This document shows positions 5,932 to 5,943 of a DNA stretch of 5,943 nucleotides, in pieces (within the stretch, counting starts at the first letter, position 1; each line of letters begins with the position of its first letter). The notes under the pieces were generated by a model. It saw only the letters and a program-made list of their open reading frames with translations, had not been told where the DNA came from and ran no database searches. The stretch lies in assembly GCA_946478635.1 (NCBI GenBank), contig CAMLCX010000328.1, positions 1-5,943 on the forward strand, in the 5' to 3' direction. The position numbers were made by a program, and so were the translations under genes. Source of the stretch: an uncultured Pseudomonadota bacterium. GTDB lineage: Bacteria; Desulfobacterota_B; Binatia; UBA9968.

Positions 5932-5943
5932 CACGCCAAGTGC

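Overview
This 5.9 kb, GC-rich, densely coded stretch of bacterial chromosome looks like a carboxylate or aromatic catabolism locus. It holds four genes on the minus strand that read as one operon and a divergent acid:CoA (adenylate-forming) ligase on the plus strand. The mix of a tripartite-tricarboxylate (Bug/TctC-type) binding protein, a maleylacetate-reductase-like dehydrogenase, an alpha/beta hydrolase, an M20-type amidohydrolase and a CoA ligase is typical of soil or groundwater Proteobacteria-like lineages such as Betaproteobacteria, Desulfobacterota/Binatota or Rokubacteria-type uncultured groups. That placement is an impression from protein style only. No rRNA, tRNA, CRISPR array, transposase or phage gene was seen.

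Layout. The minus-strand operon, read from right to left, is: alpha/beta hydrolase (3989 to 3174), then a 95-nt spacer; periplasmic Bug/TctC binding protein (3078 to 2035), then 8 nt; iron-ADH-fold, maleylacetate-reductase-like dehydrogenase (2026 to 854, GTG start), then 2 nt; M20-family amidohydrolase-like protein (851, running off the window at base 1). Good Shine-Dalgarno sequences precede the first three genes. The last gene starts two bases after the previous stop, which suggests translational coupling. A 283-bp intergenic region (3990-4272) separates this operon from the plus-strand ligase (4273-5739). It contains an elaborate nested inverted repeat (4117-4203) whose core is a plus-strand intrinsic terminator hairpin. 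The last 204 bases (5740-5943) are non-coding and packed with small hairpins, a tandem 9-mer and one copy of a dispersed intergenic repeat motif.

How the genes may work together (inference): the binding protein captures a carboxylate in the periplasm, and a partner TctAB-like permease must be encoded elsewhere. The hydrolase and the M20-like protein open an ester, lactone or amide bond. The dehydrogenase reduces an unsaturated or oxo acid, by analogy with maleylacetate to 3-oxoadipate. The ligase activates the acid as an acyl-AMP and then an acyl-CoA. The substrate cannot be read from the sequence.

The most unusual points are the M20-like protein, in which most canonical metal and catalytic residues are replaced although the fold motifs are well kept, and the nested hairpin/terminator element ahead of the ligase. 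Nothing here amounts to a clearly new defence or mobile system.
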